DNA from: a virus
Direction: 5' to 3' (one strand)
IMG/VR virus record: IMGVR_UViG_3300047472_000080
Location: 1-26,200 of that record
DNA length: 26,200 nucleotides
This document shows positions 1 to 7,713 of the stretch, one piece after another. The first letter of the stretch is position 1, and each line of letters begins with the position of its first letter. The notes under the pieces are model-generated. The model did no database searches. It saw only the letters and a program-made list of their open reading frames with translations, and was not told the origin of the DNA. Made by a program: the position numbers and the translations under genes.

Positions 1-21
1 GAGCAACCCCAAGGATAACCT

Positions 22-192
22 ATGGCAACCGCCAAGAAGCCCGAGGTCACGGCCGACGAAGGCCTGACCGTTACCTCGAATGACGGCCTGCAGATCGTCG
101 ACAACACCGATGCGGTGGAAGTCGAAGTCGTCGCAGTTCAGACCGAAGTGGTCGAGCTGATGGACGGCATCACGCAGGTCAACTACCTGTAA
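22..192 (+). CDS. Small acidic protein upstream of scaffold
   Basis: This 56-residue protein begins MATAKKPEVTADEG and is rich in Val, Glu and Asp. It has no cysteine, no membrane segment and no recognisable domain. The start is supported by an AAGGA Shine-Dalgarno about six bases upstream. The stop shares a base with the next start (TAATG), so translation with the scaffold gene is probably coupled. In T7-like genomes this position lies between the portal gene and the scaffold gene, so the portal is probably just outside the left edge. A minor head or assembly role is inferred from position only. The acidic C-terminal half could be an extended or beta-rich peptide. Function is not recognised. 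Confidence 0.7.
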   Translation: MATAKKPEVTADEGLTVTSNDGLQIVDNTDAVEVEVVAVQTEVVELMDGITQVNYL

Positions 193-1097
193 TGACGACC
201 CCGGCTGAGGGCGCTGCCGCCGCTGCACCTGCAGAGGGCGCGGCTGTGACCCTCACTCCCGCTGAGCAGACCTCGGTTGAGGTCGGCCAGCGCGGCTTTA
301 CGGAGCCGACCGGCGTCAACACCCCGGCCCCGAGCGGCCCTCAGCGTCCCGACTACATCCCCGAGAAGTTCTGGAAGGATGGCAAGGCGGACCTCGAAGG
401 GCTGGCGAAGAGCTATTCCGAGCTGGAGCGCGCACGCAGTGCCGCCGCGCCGGAAGCCGCAGCTGCTCCTGCAGCCGCCGAAGCGCCTGCCGCGACGACC
501 GATGCCTCCGGCAAGATCACCCCACCCGCCAAGACCGAGCCCGTAGCGAACCCGCTCAACGACGCGATGGAGCTTGCGCGTACCGAGTGGACGAGCGGAC
601 AGACAGTGTCGGACGAGACGGTCGCCAAGCTGGAAGCCGCAGGCATCCCCAAGGAAGTCTTCGGGCTCTACCTCGAAGGCCTGAAAGCGCAGACGGCGCA
701 GCTCCTGTCGACGATCCACGGCTTCGTGGGCGGCGAGGATACCTACAACGAGATGGCGCAGTGGGCCGGGCAGAACCTTGGCGAAGCCGAGCTGAATGCC
801 TTCAACACCGCGCTCGACAATCCTGAGATGCGCGAGAACGCGGTGCGTGGTCTTCACGCTCGCTATGCCGCAGCTCGACCTTCGGAGGGCAACTTGCTCA
901 CACCTGCTGGCACCCCGTCGCAGGCGGGCGATGTCTATACGACCCGCGATCAGCTGGTCGCTGACCAGCGCAATCCGCTCTACGCCACCGATGCAGGCTT
1001 CCGCGACAACGTCGTGCAGAAGCTGATCCGGTCGCAGAAGAGCGGCTTCCAAGTGGTCGCCCGCCCGATGTTCGAGCGGGAAATCCACACCCGATAA
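192..1097 (+). CDS. Capsid assembly scaffolding protein (T7 gp9-like)
   Basis: This 301-residue protein matches the T7-type scaffolding family in size, composition and position immediately before the major capsid gene. The scaffold shapes the procapsid and leaves before DNA is packaged. Residues 1-50 are low-complexity Ala/Pro/Glu. A conserved-looking block around residues 53-75 (YIPEKFWKDGKADLEGLAKSY) is typical of phage scaffolds, followed by an Ala-rich linker (about 80-110). The C-terminal half is predominantly helical and ends in a basic segment, as expected for the capsid-binding tail. The start ATG overlaps the preceding stop. The antisense reading frame across this gene is also open, but only as a by-product of high-GC codon bias. 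Confidence 0.88.
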   Translation: MTTPAEGAAAAAPAEGAAVTLTPAEQTSVEVGQRGFTEPTGVNTPAPSGPQRPDYIPEKFWKDGKADLEGLAKSYSELERARSAAAPEAAAAPAAAEAPAATTDASGKITPPAKTEPVANPLNDAMELARTEWTSGQTVSDETVAKLEAAGIPKEVFGLYLEGLKAQTAQLLSTIHGFVGGEDTYNEMAQWAGQNLGEAELNAFNTALDNPEMRENAVRGLHARYAAARPSEGNLLTPAGTPSQAGDVYTTRDQLVADQRNPLYATDAGFRDNVVQKLIRSQKSGFQVVARPMFEREIHTR

Positions 1098-1354
1098 CGA
1101 TTGAGCCCGGCAAGCCTCTGACCCTGACGGGGGTCACGCGCAACTGCCGGTGATCCACGAGTGACGGCTCGGTTACGGATCACGTCCCGAGGGAGACGGC
1201 CTTCCTCCCTCACGGGGCTTCGGCCCCTAACCCGCTCTCCAAGAGATAACTGCCTCACGCCGGACCCCTGCGGGGACAATCCGGGGCAACGTGGGTGGCC
1301 TTGAGGCGACGGTTGCAACCCAACGTCCCATACCCCCAGATACGATAGGGAACA
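1098..1354 (+). promoter_or_regulatory. Structured leader of the major capsid gene
   Basis: This 257-base gap holds no gene but at least four inverted repeats readable by eye. GTGATCC/GGATCAC (1150-1183) encloses an inner CGAG/CTCG stem. GAGGGAG/CTCCCTC spans 1189-1211. GGGGC-TTCG-GCCCC spans 1214-1227 with a UUCG tetraloop. CCCC-TGC-GGGG (1265-1275) sits inside an outer CCGG/CCGG pair (1260-1284). None is followed by a T-run, so these are unlikely to be intrinsic terminators. A leader that stabilises or controls the abundant capsid mRNA, or sets RNA processing, is inferred. A late promoter may also lie here, but none is recognisable. Confidence 0.55.
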
Positions 1355-2314
1355 GTGACCACTTCCACTCCCAACCGCCCCGGCCAGAACCTTGGTACGG
1401 GCGACGTCCGCGCGCTCATGCTCGACCTCTTCGGGGGCGAGATTATCTCCGCGTTCGAGACGATGACCCTGATGCGCGACAAGCATCAGACGAAGACCCT
1501 CGCGAAGGGCAAGAGCTTCAAGTTCCCCGCCATCTGGCGTGCGAGCGGTGGCTACCACACGCCGGGCACCGAGATCACCGGCGACCAGATCCCGCACACC
1601 GAGATCACGGTCGATCCCGACGACAAGCTCGTCGCCTCGGTCTTCCTCGCGGACATCGACGAAATCCTCAACCACTTCGACGTGCGCCAGCCGTACACGA
1701 AGGAGCTGGGTGAGTTCCTCGCGCGCCACTACGACGCGAACGTCATCCGCACGATCATCCTCGCAGCTCGCGCGGGTGCGCTCTTCTCCGGCGATACGGG
1801 CGGCACGGGCCTGCAGAACGCAGCCTTCGCCACCGACGCCAACGCCCTGATCGACGGCTTCTCGGCCGGTAAGCAGGCGATGGACGAGAAGGACGTGCCG
1901 GTGAACAGCCAGCCGATCCACGGCCTGCTGAAGCCTGCTCAGTGGTATCTGATCGCTCGCAGCGACAAGAACCTGAACCGCGACCTGAACGGTGGCACGG
2001 CTTCGGTTCGCTCGATGACGCTCAACACCATCGACGACATCTCGGTCCACAAGTCGAACCTCGCGCCCTACGGCGCGGACGACAGCGCGAACGCGGCCAT
2101 CCCGGCCCCGTACCGCGCCAAGTTCGGCACGACCATCGGTGCCCTGTGGACGCCCATGGCGGCCTGCTCGGCCATCGTGCAGGACGTGGGCTTCCAGATC
2201 GTCGACCAGCCGGAGAAGCAGGGCACCCTGCTGATCTCGCGCATGATGGTCGGCACGCGGAAGCTGCGCTCCAAGTGCGCGGTCGAGCTGCGGACGGGCG
2301 CAGTCCCGGCGTAA
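1355..2314 (+). CDS. Major capsid protein (T7 gp10-like)
   Basis: This 319-residue HK97-fold-type capsid protein is of the T7 group. Near the N-terminus DLFGGEIISAFETMTLMRDK corresponds to the T7 region where the N-arm meets the fold. KGKSFKFPAIW, YHTPGTEI and HTEITVDPDDKLVASVFLADID follow in the same order as in T7 gp10A, then NHFDVRQPYTKELGEFLA. The start is GTG at 1355, preceded by AGGGA about five bases upstream; no in-frame ATG gives a better fit. A strong terminator follows the stop, matching the T7 layout where a terminator sits just after gene 10. No slippery site giving a 10B-like extension is visible before the stop. Confidence 0.95.
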   Translation: MTTSTPNRPGQNLGTGDVRALMLDLFGGEIISAFETMTLMRDKHQTKTLAKGKSFKFPAIWRASGGYHTPGTEITGDQIPHTEITVDPDDKLVASVFLADIDEILNHFDVRQPYTKELGEFLARHYDANVIRTIILAARAGALFSGDTGGTGLQNAAFATDANALIDGFSAGKQAMDEKDVPVNSQPIHGLLKPAQWYLIARSDKNLNRDLNGGTASVRSMTLNTIDDISVHKSNLAPYGADDSANAAIPAPYRAKFGTTIGALWTPMAACSAIVQDVGFQIVDQPEKQGTLLISRMMVGTRKLRSKCAVELRTGAVPA

Positions 2315-2326
2315 GCCAAACCAAAG

Positions 2327-2361
2327 GGGGATCGGAGCTTCGGCTTCGGTCCCCTTTTTTT
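2327..2361 (+). terminator. Intrinsic terminator after capsid gene
   Basis: A 12-bp stem (GGGGATCGGAGC with GCTTCGGTCCCC, two G-U pairs) is closed by a TTCG tetraloop and followed by seven T residues. It begins 12 bases after the capsid stop. This is the only textbook rho-independent terminator in the window. It occupies the same place as the T7 late terminator downstream of gene 10, so it probably makes capsid mRNA the most abundant late transcript, with partial read-through into the tail genes. Confidence 0.93.
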
Positions 2362-2380
2362 CATTTCAGAGACTTATCCC

Positions 2381-2974
2381 ATGCCCATGATCGAAGTAAT
2401 GACGGAACTCGAGGCCGTCAACGAGATGCTCATGAGCATCGGACAGGCCCCTGTCTCCACCCTCAATGTCTCCGGCATTCGCGACGTCAACGTCGCCCGC
2501 GCTGAGCTGGTGAAAGTGTCCAGGCGGGTTCAATCCCGAGGCTGGCACTTCAACACCGACGACACCTACACGCTCTATCCAGACGCCGATGGGATCGTCC
2601 TGATCCCCGCAGGTGCCCTGAAGGTGAAGGGCGCGACGGCCACGGACGTCTACACGACCCGGCGCCACGCCAAGGGCATGGCCCTCTACAACCGGACGGA
2701 CGCGACCTTCGTGTTCCCCGCCTCGGTGACCGTGGCGGTGGTCTGGGGGTTCACCTTCGAAGACCTTCCCGAAACCGCGCGCGCCTATGTGGCCACCTCT
2801 GCTGGCCGCAAGTTCCAGAGCCGCGTCGTCGGCTCCCCCATCCTCGACCGATACGAGGAGGAGGACGAGCTGAAGGCTTGGGTGCTGCTGGAGCGCGAAG
2901 AGCGCGCCGCTCGCAAGACGAACCTCTTCCGCAACAACGCGACCCTGTCTGGGTTCGGCTCACGGAGATACTGA
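2381..2974 (+). CDS. Tail tubular protein A (T7 gp11-like)
   Basis: This 197-residue protein matches T7 gp11 (about 196 residues) in length, order and its N-terminal signature: TELEAVNEMLMSIGQAPVS corresponds to the T7 family's SELEAVNRILRAIGEAPVS-like start. A conserved ring of aromatic residues follows (SRGWHFNTDDTYTLYPDADG), and the C-terminal helical part carries FEDLPETARAYVATSAGRKFQSRVVG. The protein forms the dodecameric gatekeeper ring between portal and nozzle. ATG at 2381 is taken as the start; a second in-frame ATG lies two codons later. The stop is immediately followed by the TTG of the next gene. Confidence 0.95.
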   Translation: MPMIEVMTELEAVNEMLMSIGQAPVSTLNVSGIRDVNVARAELVKVSRRVQSRGWHFNTDDTYTLYPDADGIVLIPAGALKVKGATATDVYTTRRHAKGMALYNRTDATFVFPASVTVAVVWGFTFEDLPETARAYVATSAGRKFQSRVVGSPILDRYEEEDELKAWVLLEREERAARKTNLFRNNATLSGFGSRRY

Positions 2975-5104
2975 TTGACCCTGATGTCGAGGGCTCTTCC
3001 GGCCCTCTACAACGGCGTCTCGCAACAGCCCCCGATCCTTCGCTCGCCTGACCAGAACGAGGCCGAAGAGAACACTTGGGCCGAGCTGGCGACCGGCGTG
3101 GGCAAGCGCCCGCCTTCTGAGATGGTCGCGCAGATCGCGATCAACATTCCCGACGACGTGTTCGTCCACCACATCAACCGTGACGCGACCGAGCGGTACG
3201 TCCTGCTCATCTCGAACGGGAACATCCGCCTCTTCGATCACGCCACCGCAACCCAGCGGATCGTCAACGCCCCTGCCGGGCTCGACTACATCAACACCTC
3301 GGGTGCCAACCTGCGGGCCGTCACGGTGGCCGACTTCACGTTCATCGTGAACACCTCCAAGACACCCTCGTTGCTCCCTGTGGGCGCCGACATCGTGGCC
3401 CAGCCGGACTATTACCGCTCCCTCGGGCGCGCTGATGGTGGTGGCTCGGTCTACCAGTACCCGACCAATCCGAACCCCGGTCAGTTCATGGGCGAGCTGG
3501 CGTCGATGGAGAAGCTCCCAGACGTCGCGTCCGATGGCGACACCTACCGGATCGTCGGCAGCTCCTCCGAGAGCTTCGCGAGCTACTATGTGCGCCGCTC
3601 AGGTGCCGTGTGGGATGAGACGATCAAGGCCGGGCTGCAAAACGCGCTCGACCCCCTGACGATGCCCCACTGCCTCGTTCGCGAGGCTGACGGCTCCTTC
3701 ACGTTCGTGCCCTTCTCGTGGGCTCCGCGCCGGGTCGGGGATGAAACCTCGAACCCCGCCGCGAGCTTCGTGGGCCGCGCGATCCGCGACGTCTTCTTCG
3801 ATCAGAACCGCCTCGCCTTTTTGGTCGACGAGAACACCGTGCTGAGCTGCGCGGGCGACTTCGGCAACTTCTGGCGGAACACCGTGCTGGACTACCTCGA
3901 CGACGACGTGATCGACGTGGCGGTGACCGGCAACAGCGTGTCCGTGCTGAACTATGCGCTGCCGTTCAACGACGGCGTGATGCTCTTTGCCGACCAGACC
4001 CAGTTCTCCATGACGAATGGCGAGAACGGCCTGACGCCCAGCTCCATCGCGATCCGGCCCGCGACATACTACGAGGTCAACACGCGGGTCCGCCCGGTGA
4101 CCATCGGGACCGAGGTCTACTTCTGCGGCGACCAAGGGGCCTCCTCGGTCGTCTGGGAATACACCCGCCTGTCCGATAACGACGCCACCTCGGCGGCCGA
4201 GATCACGGCGCACGTCCCCACCTACGTCCCCAAGGGGATCGCTCAGCTGGTCGCCGCGCCAAACCTCAAGGCCCTCTTCGCGCTCACCGGGGGCACCGAC
4301 ATCTACGTCTACCAGTTCTACTGGAGCGGAAATGAGAAGGTGCAATCCTCGTGGCGCCGCTGGCGGATGCCGATGCCGGTCATCTCGGCCGCGTATCTGG
4401 ACAACCACCTGTACCTCGTCACGCGGCGCGGGAACGGCGTGTTCCTCGAACGCATCGACCTGTCGAAGCAGCCGCTCCCTCGGGTTCTGCTGGATCGCCA
4501 GAAGGTGTCTGCGGGCGTCTATGACAGCGCGCGGGATCGCACCGGCTTCATCTTCAACGAGGTGCTGGATCAGGCGAACACCCAGATCGTCCGAGGCTGG
4601 AACCACCCGACCCGTCCTCACTCCCTGATCGATCCCACGGGATACAGCTGGGAGGCTGAGAACTTCGTCACGGTGCCCGGCAACGAGACGGGTGCGCCTG
4701 TGACGGCAGGTGAGCCCTATGTGATGCGCCTGACGTTCTCTCGCCAGTTCGCGCAGAACTACCGCTCGCAGCCGATCACGACCGGCCGCCTGCAGCTGCG
4801 GACCTTCACGGTCTACTTCGCTGACACGGCCTTCTTCCGCACCGAGGTGTCCCCTTACGGCGCCGCAGTGGCCCCCGGCGTCGAGCCTGTGGTTGCAGCG
4901 AAGCTGGCTGACTTCACCGGCAAGGTGGTTGGCGACGAGGAGCTGCGCCTGAACCGCCCCGTCTACACGACCGGAAGCTACAGCTTTCAGGTCTACGGCG
5001 AGGCATCGCAGGCGACCATCGCCATCTCGAACGACACCCACGTTCAGTCGACCTTCGTGTCGGCCGAGTGGGAGGGCTTCTACTTCAACCGGGCATCTGG
5101 ATGA
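2975..5104 (+). CDS. Tail tubular protein B, nozzle (T7 gp12-like)
   Basis: This 709-residue protein is the hexameric tail nozzle of T7-like phages. The N-terminus MTLMSRALPALYNGVSQQP, then LRSPDQNEAEENTWAEL and GKRPPSE, aligns with the T7 gp12 start (MALISQSIKNLKGGISQQP...KRPP). That alignment favours TTG at 2975 over ATG at 2984, and GGAGAT lies upstream at suitable spacing. The protein is beta-rich, with no signal peptide or membrane segment, and is somewhat shorter than T7 gp12 (794). Its stop TGA overlaps the start of the next gene (ATGA), indicating coupled translation. Confidence 0.94.
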   Translation: MTLMSRALPALYNGVSQQPPILRSPDQNEAEENTWAELATGVGKRPPSEMVAQIAINIPDDVFVHHINRDATERYVLLISNGNIRLFDHATATQRIVNAPAGLDYINTSGANLRAVTVADFTFIVNTSKTPSLLPVGADIVAQPDYYRSLGRADGGGSVYQYPTNPNPGQFMGELASMEKLPDVASDGDTYRIVGSSSESFASYYVRRSGAVWDETIKAGLQNALDPLTMPHCLVREADGSFTFVPFSWAPRRVGDETSNPAASFVGRAIRDVFFDQNRLAFLVDENTVLSCAGDFGNFWRNTVLDYLDDDVIDVAVTGNSVSVLNYALPFNDGVMLFADQTQFSMTNGENGLTPSSIAIRPATYYEVNTRVRPVTIGTEVYFCGDQGASSVVWEYTRLSDNDATSAAEITAHVPTYVPKGIAQLVAAPNLKALFALTGGTDIYVYQFYWSGNEKVQSSWRRWRMPMPVISAAYLDNHLYLVTRRGNGVFLERIDLSKQPLPRVLLDRQKVSAGVYDSARDRTGFIFNEVLDQANTQIVRGWNHPTRPHSLIDPTGYSWEAENFVTVPGNETGAPVTAGEPYVMRLTFSRQFAQNYRSQPITTGRLQLRTFTVYFADTAFFRTEVSPYGAAVAPGVEPVVAAKLADFTGKVVGDEELRLNRPVYTTGSYSFQVYGEASQATIAISNDTHVQSTFVSAEWEGFYFNRASG

Positions 5105-5586
5105 TAACAGTTCACGACCTCCATCACGTCGAACCCGGCGTGGTCGAGGCGTGGGCTGGAACCCTATCTGCAGGTCTACGGCGCTGCGACCTCGACGAGA
5201 TCGAGGCCATGGCGTCGGTTGCGCCGGAGCGAGCCCTAGGAGCTTCTCTGGCATTGTCCTCCCACGCCTATGCGGTGCTGGACAGGACCGGGGAGCCGGT
5301 TGCCATGTTTGGTGCCGCTCCCCACCCCCTCCCCGGCGTCGGCATTGTCTGGATGCTGGGGACTGATGGGATCGACCGCGAGGCCCATGCCATCGCGCGC
5401 AAGACCCGCCGCTATTTCACCGAGCTGACCGAGGCATACCCTGTGGCGCTCTGGAACTTCATCGACGCTCGAAACACCAAGTCCATGCGCTGGCTGCGCT
5501 GGGGTGGCTTTCGAATGATCGGGGAAACCGCCCTTGGCCCTGACGGCCATCCCTTCCACATATTCGCGAGGTCTGCCCTTGTGTGA
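5101..5586 (+). CDS. Internal virion protein A, GNAT-like (T7 gp13-like)
   Basis: This 161-residue protein occupies the position of T7 gp13, between the nozzle gene and the gp14-like gene. Its sequence has a GNAT acetyltransferase cast. VWMLGTDGIDREAHAIARKTRRYF (about 84-107) resembles the beta4/alpha3 acetyl-CoA-binding area, and NFIDARNTKSMRWLRWGGF (about 120-138) resembles the conserved N-x-x-A-x-x-x-Y-x-x-x-GF segment. Related GNAT-like proteins occur at this locus in many T7-like phages and are annotated as internal virion or acetyltransferase-like proteins. Whether it is catalytically active cannot be judged. The ATG at 5101 overlaps the previous stop. Confidence 0.8.
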   Translation: MITVHDLHHVEPGVVEAWAGTLSAGLRRCDLDEIEAMASVAPERALGASLALSSHAYAVLDRTGEPVAMFGAAPHPLPGVGIVWMLGTDGIDREAHAIARKTRRYFTELTEAYPVALWNFIDARNTKSMRWLRWGGFRMIGETALGPDGHPFHIFARSALV

Positions 5587-6088
5587 CCCCATTACCGCTG
5601 CGGTCGTCGCGGGTGTGACGATGGTGGCCTCTACCGGGGCCAGCATTGTCGCCCAAGCCAAGACGGCCAAGGCGCAGACAAAGGCCCTCGCCACGCAGGC
5701 GCAGGCCAACACCGTCGAGATCAAGCAGGCCGCCAGCGGCGAGCTGTTCGACGAGATGCGCGCTTCCCGGCGCGAGCAGGCGCGAGTTCGCGCCGCAGCC
5801 GGTGAGGCTGGCCTCTCCCTTGAGAGCGGCTCCATTGAAGGTCTGCTGTTCGACAGCGCGCAGCAGGGCAACCTGCAGGGCGGTCGCACGCTCGCCAACA
5901 TGGAGAGCCGCTTCGCCTCGAACGACGCCGCCACTGCCAGCGCCGCGTCCCAAATCCAGAAGCCGACCATCCTTGGCGCCGGTCTGCAACTCGCTGCGGC
6001 GGGCGCATCGGCATGGTCCGGTGTGCAGAGCGCCAAGATCGGTGTCGCCACCTCCAAGGCCACAGCGGCCAAGTCCGTAGGAGCCTAG
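5579..6088 (+). CDS. Internal virion protein B (T7 gp14-like)
   Basis: This 169-residue protein resembles T7 gp14 in length, Ala/Gln-rich helical composition and N-terminus. Translation from TTG at 5579 gives MCDPITAAVVAGVTMVAST, paralleling the MCW... start and hydrophobic first segment of T7 gp14. A GAGG motif lies eight bases upstream of this TTG; no ATG gives that N-terminus. Later, VRAAAGEAGLSLESGSIEGLLFD matches the gp14 pattern IRAAIGESMLEGSSMDRI. The protein is ejected with the DNA and forms the outer-membrane part of the ejection channel in T7. It overlaps the preceding gene by eight bases. Confidence 0.88.
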   Translation: MCDPITAAVVAGVTMVASTGASIVAQAKTAKAQTKALATQAQANTVEIKQAASGELFDEMRASRREQARVRAAAGEAGLSLESGSIEGLLFDSAQQGNLQGGRTLANMESRFASNDAATASAASQIQKPTILGAGLQLAAAGASAWSGVQSAKIGVATSKATAAKSVGA

Positions 6089-6089
6089 C

Positions 6090-7703
6090 ATGGCCGACCT
6101 TTCCCGCCTCGACGCGCGCACGTCGCAGCAGGATCGCATCACGAACAACCGTGACGGCGTCCTGCCCAGCCGCCGCAACACCGAGGCACCGAACCTCCAA
6201 GTCAACGGCGATCTCCGCAACGCCCGTCGTGGCGAAGGTGGAGCTGCCGAACTCCTGCGCGTCCTCGGTGGCGTGTCAAAAGCCGCCCAGGCGGTGGGCT
6301 CGGTCATGCAAGACCGGCAGGAGATCAAGGACAAGGAAGAGGCCCGCGCGGACGTTGACAACGCCTCGCAAGACACCCTCAACGGAACCTTCGACGCCGA
6401 GAAGATGGCCCACAGCACGGCCTATCGGACGTGGCGGATAAAGGGTGACGTAGAGGCCCGCGTGGCTGGCGTCACGACCTCTATCGAAGATGACATCGAG
6501 AAGTTCACCTCGTCCGATGAGGACGGCCTGTGGACCACCGAGGACATCGACGGGATCATCAAGGGTCACTTCAAGAACCTCGTGACGGACGAGAATGGCC
6601 AGCCCCGCGCTGACTATCTCGACAGCCCCGAGGCTCGGAAGATCATCACCGACAAGCTGAACGACCTTCGTCCGAAGTTCCTGCAGCAGGCCCATGACTT
6701 CATGGTCAAGCAGACCCGCGAGCGCGACACCAACTTGGCGGTCGCCGGACTGATCGGGAAGACGGAGCCCAAGGGCGCCTACGATCTCGATGGGTTCATG
6801 CAGGGCCTGCCGCCCCAGATCAACAAGGCCGACGCGCTCGAAGCTGCGATGACGGGCGTTCTCGCCCACGCCGAAGCCCACGAGAACGTCGAGGGCCTTC
6901 AGGCTCTGCTGGCGGGCACCAAGGCGGACGGCAAGACGCCTCTGCTCGGCTACCGGGACGCAGCGCGCCTGCAGTCTGCGATCCCCCAGATCGAGGCTCA
7001 GCGCGAGCGCCGGATCGATAAGGAGCAGAAGGATCGCTACGAGGCGAACGCCGACAACGTCTACAAGATGTTCGACGCGGGCAAGCCTCCCAGCATCGCC
7101 ACGATCCGGCAGCTGGTCGCGGAGGACAAGCTCGATCCGCGTACCGGCCGCACCTTCCAGAACTTCATCGAGAGCGATGCGCGCGAAGCGCGTTCGGAGG
7201 CCCGCGCAGACCGTGCGGAAGCCCGAGCGAACTATCGGGACACCGTCGAGATGAACGTGGCCCAGAAGGTGATCTCGTGGTCGTCCGGTATGGGTCCGAT
7301 GGACCCCAAGCAGTTCGGCGCAGAGATCGACAAGCTGCGGAAGTCCGGCTCGATTGGTGAAGGCGCGATGGGCGCGAGCAACATGCTCCAGCTCAACAAC
7401 GCTTGGAAGGCCGGGCGTCAGCTCGTCGCCTCCCAGCCGATGGTCAAGACCTTCGCCACTGCCATCGACAAGAGCTTCGCCGCTCCCAAGTCGGGCGTGG
7501 CAGCAGCCTACGGCAAAGGCGCCGACCCCTACGCCGCAGCGGCGGCCAAGCAGGATTACCTCGACCTCGTCACGACGGGGAAGATGAACCCGGCTCAGGC
7601 CTACGCGAAGGTCATGAAGGATCACGGCAAGGCCGTGGCGAACCAGACCCCCGACCTCAACGCAATGGAGGCACGCCTGAAGGCGCTCGCCGCGAAACGA
7701 TAA
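6090..7703 (+). CDS. Internal virion protein C (T7 gp15-like)
   Basis: This 537-residue, predominantly helical, highly charged protein lies in the T7 gene 15 position. TAGGAG precedes the ATG. No catalytic motif or membrane segment is visible. A KEQKDRYEANADNVYKMFDAG segment and the repeated Arg/Glu/Ala stretch around 365-385 suggest long helices, in keeping with the periplasmic tube formed by gp15 in T7. It is shorter than T7 gp15 (about 747). Assignment rests mainly on position and composition, because this family diverges fast. Confidence 0.75.
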   Translation: MADLSRLDARTSQQDRITNNRDGVLPSRRNTEAPNLQVNGDLRNARRGEGGAAELLRVLGGVSKAAQAVGSVMQDRQEIKDKEEARADVDNASQDTLNGTFDAEKMAHSTAYRTWRIKGDVEARVAGVTTSIEDDIEKFTSSDEDGLWTTEDIDGIIKGHFKNLVTDENGQPRADYLDSPEARKIITDKLNDLRPKFLQQAHDFMVKQTRERDTNLAVAGLIGKTEPKGAYDLDGFMQGLPPQINKADALEAAMTGVLAHAEAHENVEGLQALLAGTKADGKTPLLGYRDAARLQSAIPQIEAQRERRIDKEQKDRYEANADNVYKMFDAGKPPSIATIRQLVAEDKLDPRTGRTFQNFIESDAREARSEARADRAEARANYRDTVEMNVAQKVISWSSGMGPMDPKQFGAEIDKLRKSGSIGEGAMGASNMLQLNNAWKAGRQLVASQPMVKTFATAIDKSFAAPKSGVAAAYGKGADPYAAAAAKQDYLDLVTTGKMNPAQAYAKVMKDHGKAVANQTPDLNAMEARLKALAAKR

Positions 7704-7713
7704 GGAGACTGCG

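Noticed and set aside
1337-1357. ATACGATAGGGAACA before the capsid gene as a T7-type promoter
   Set aside because: The resemblance to CTATAGGGAGA is limited, and the AGGG is needed as the Shine-Dalgarno of the GTG start; transcription from there would leave no ribosome-binding site.
2290-2330. Capsid frameshift extension like T7 10B
   Set aside because: No slippery heptamer precedes the stop, and a terminator begins 12 bases after it, leaving no room for an extension.
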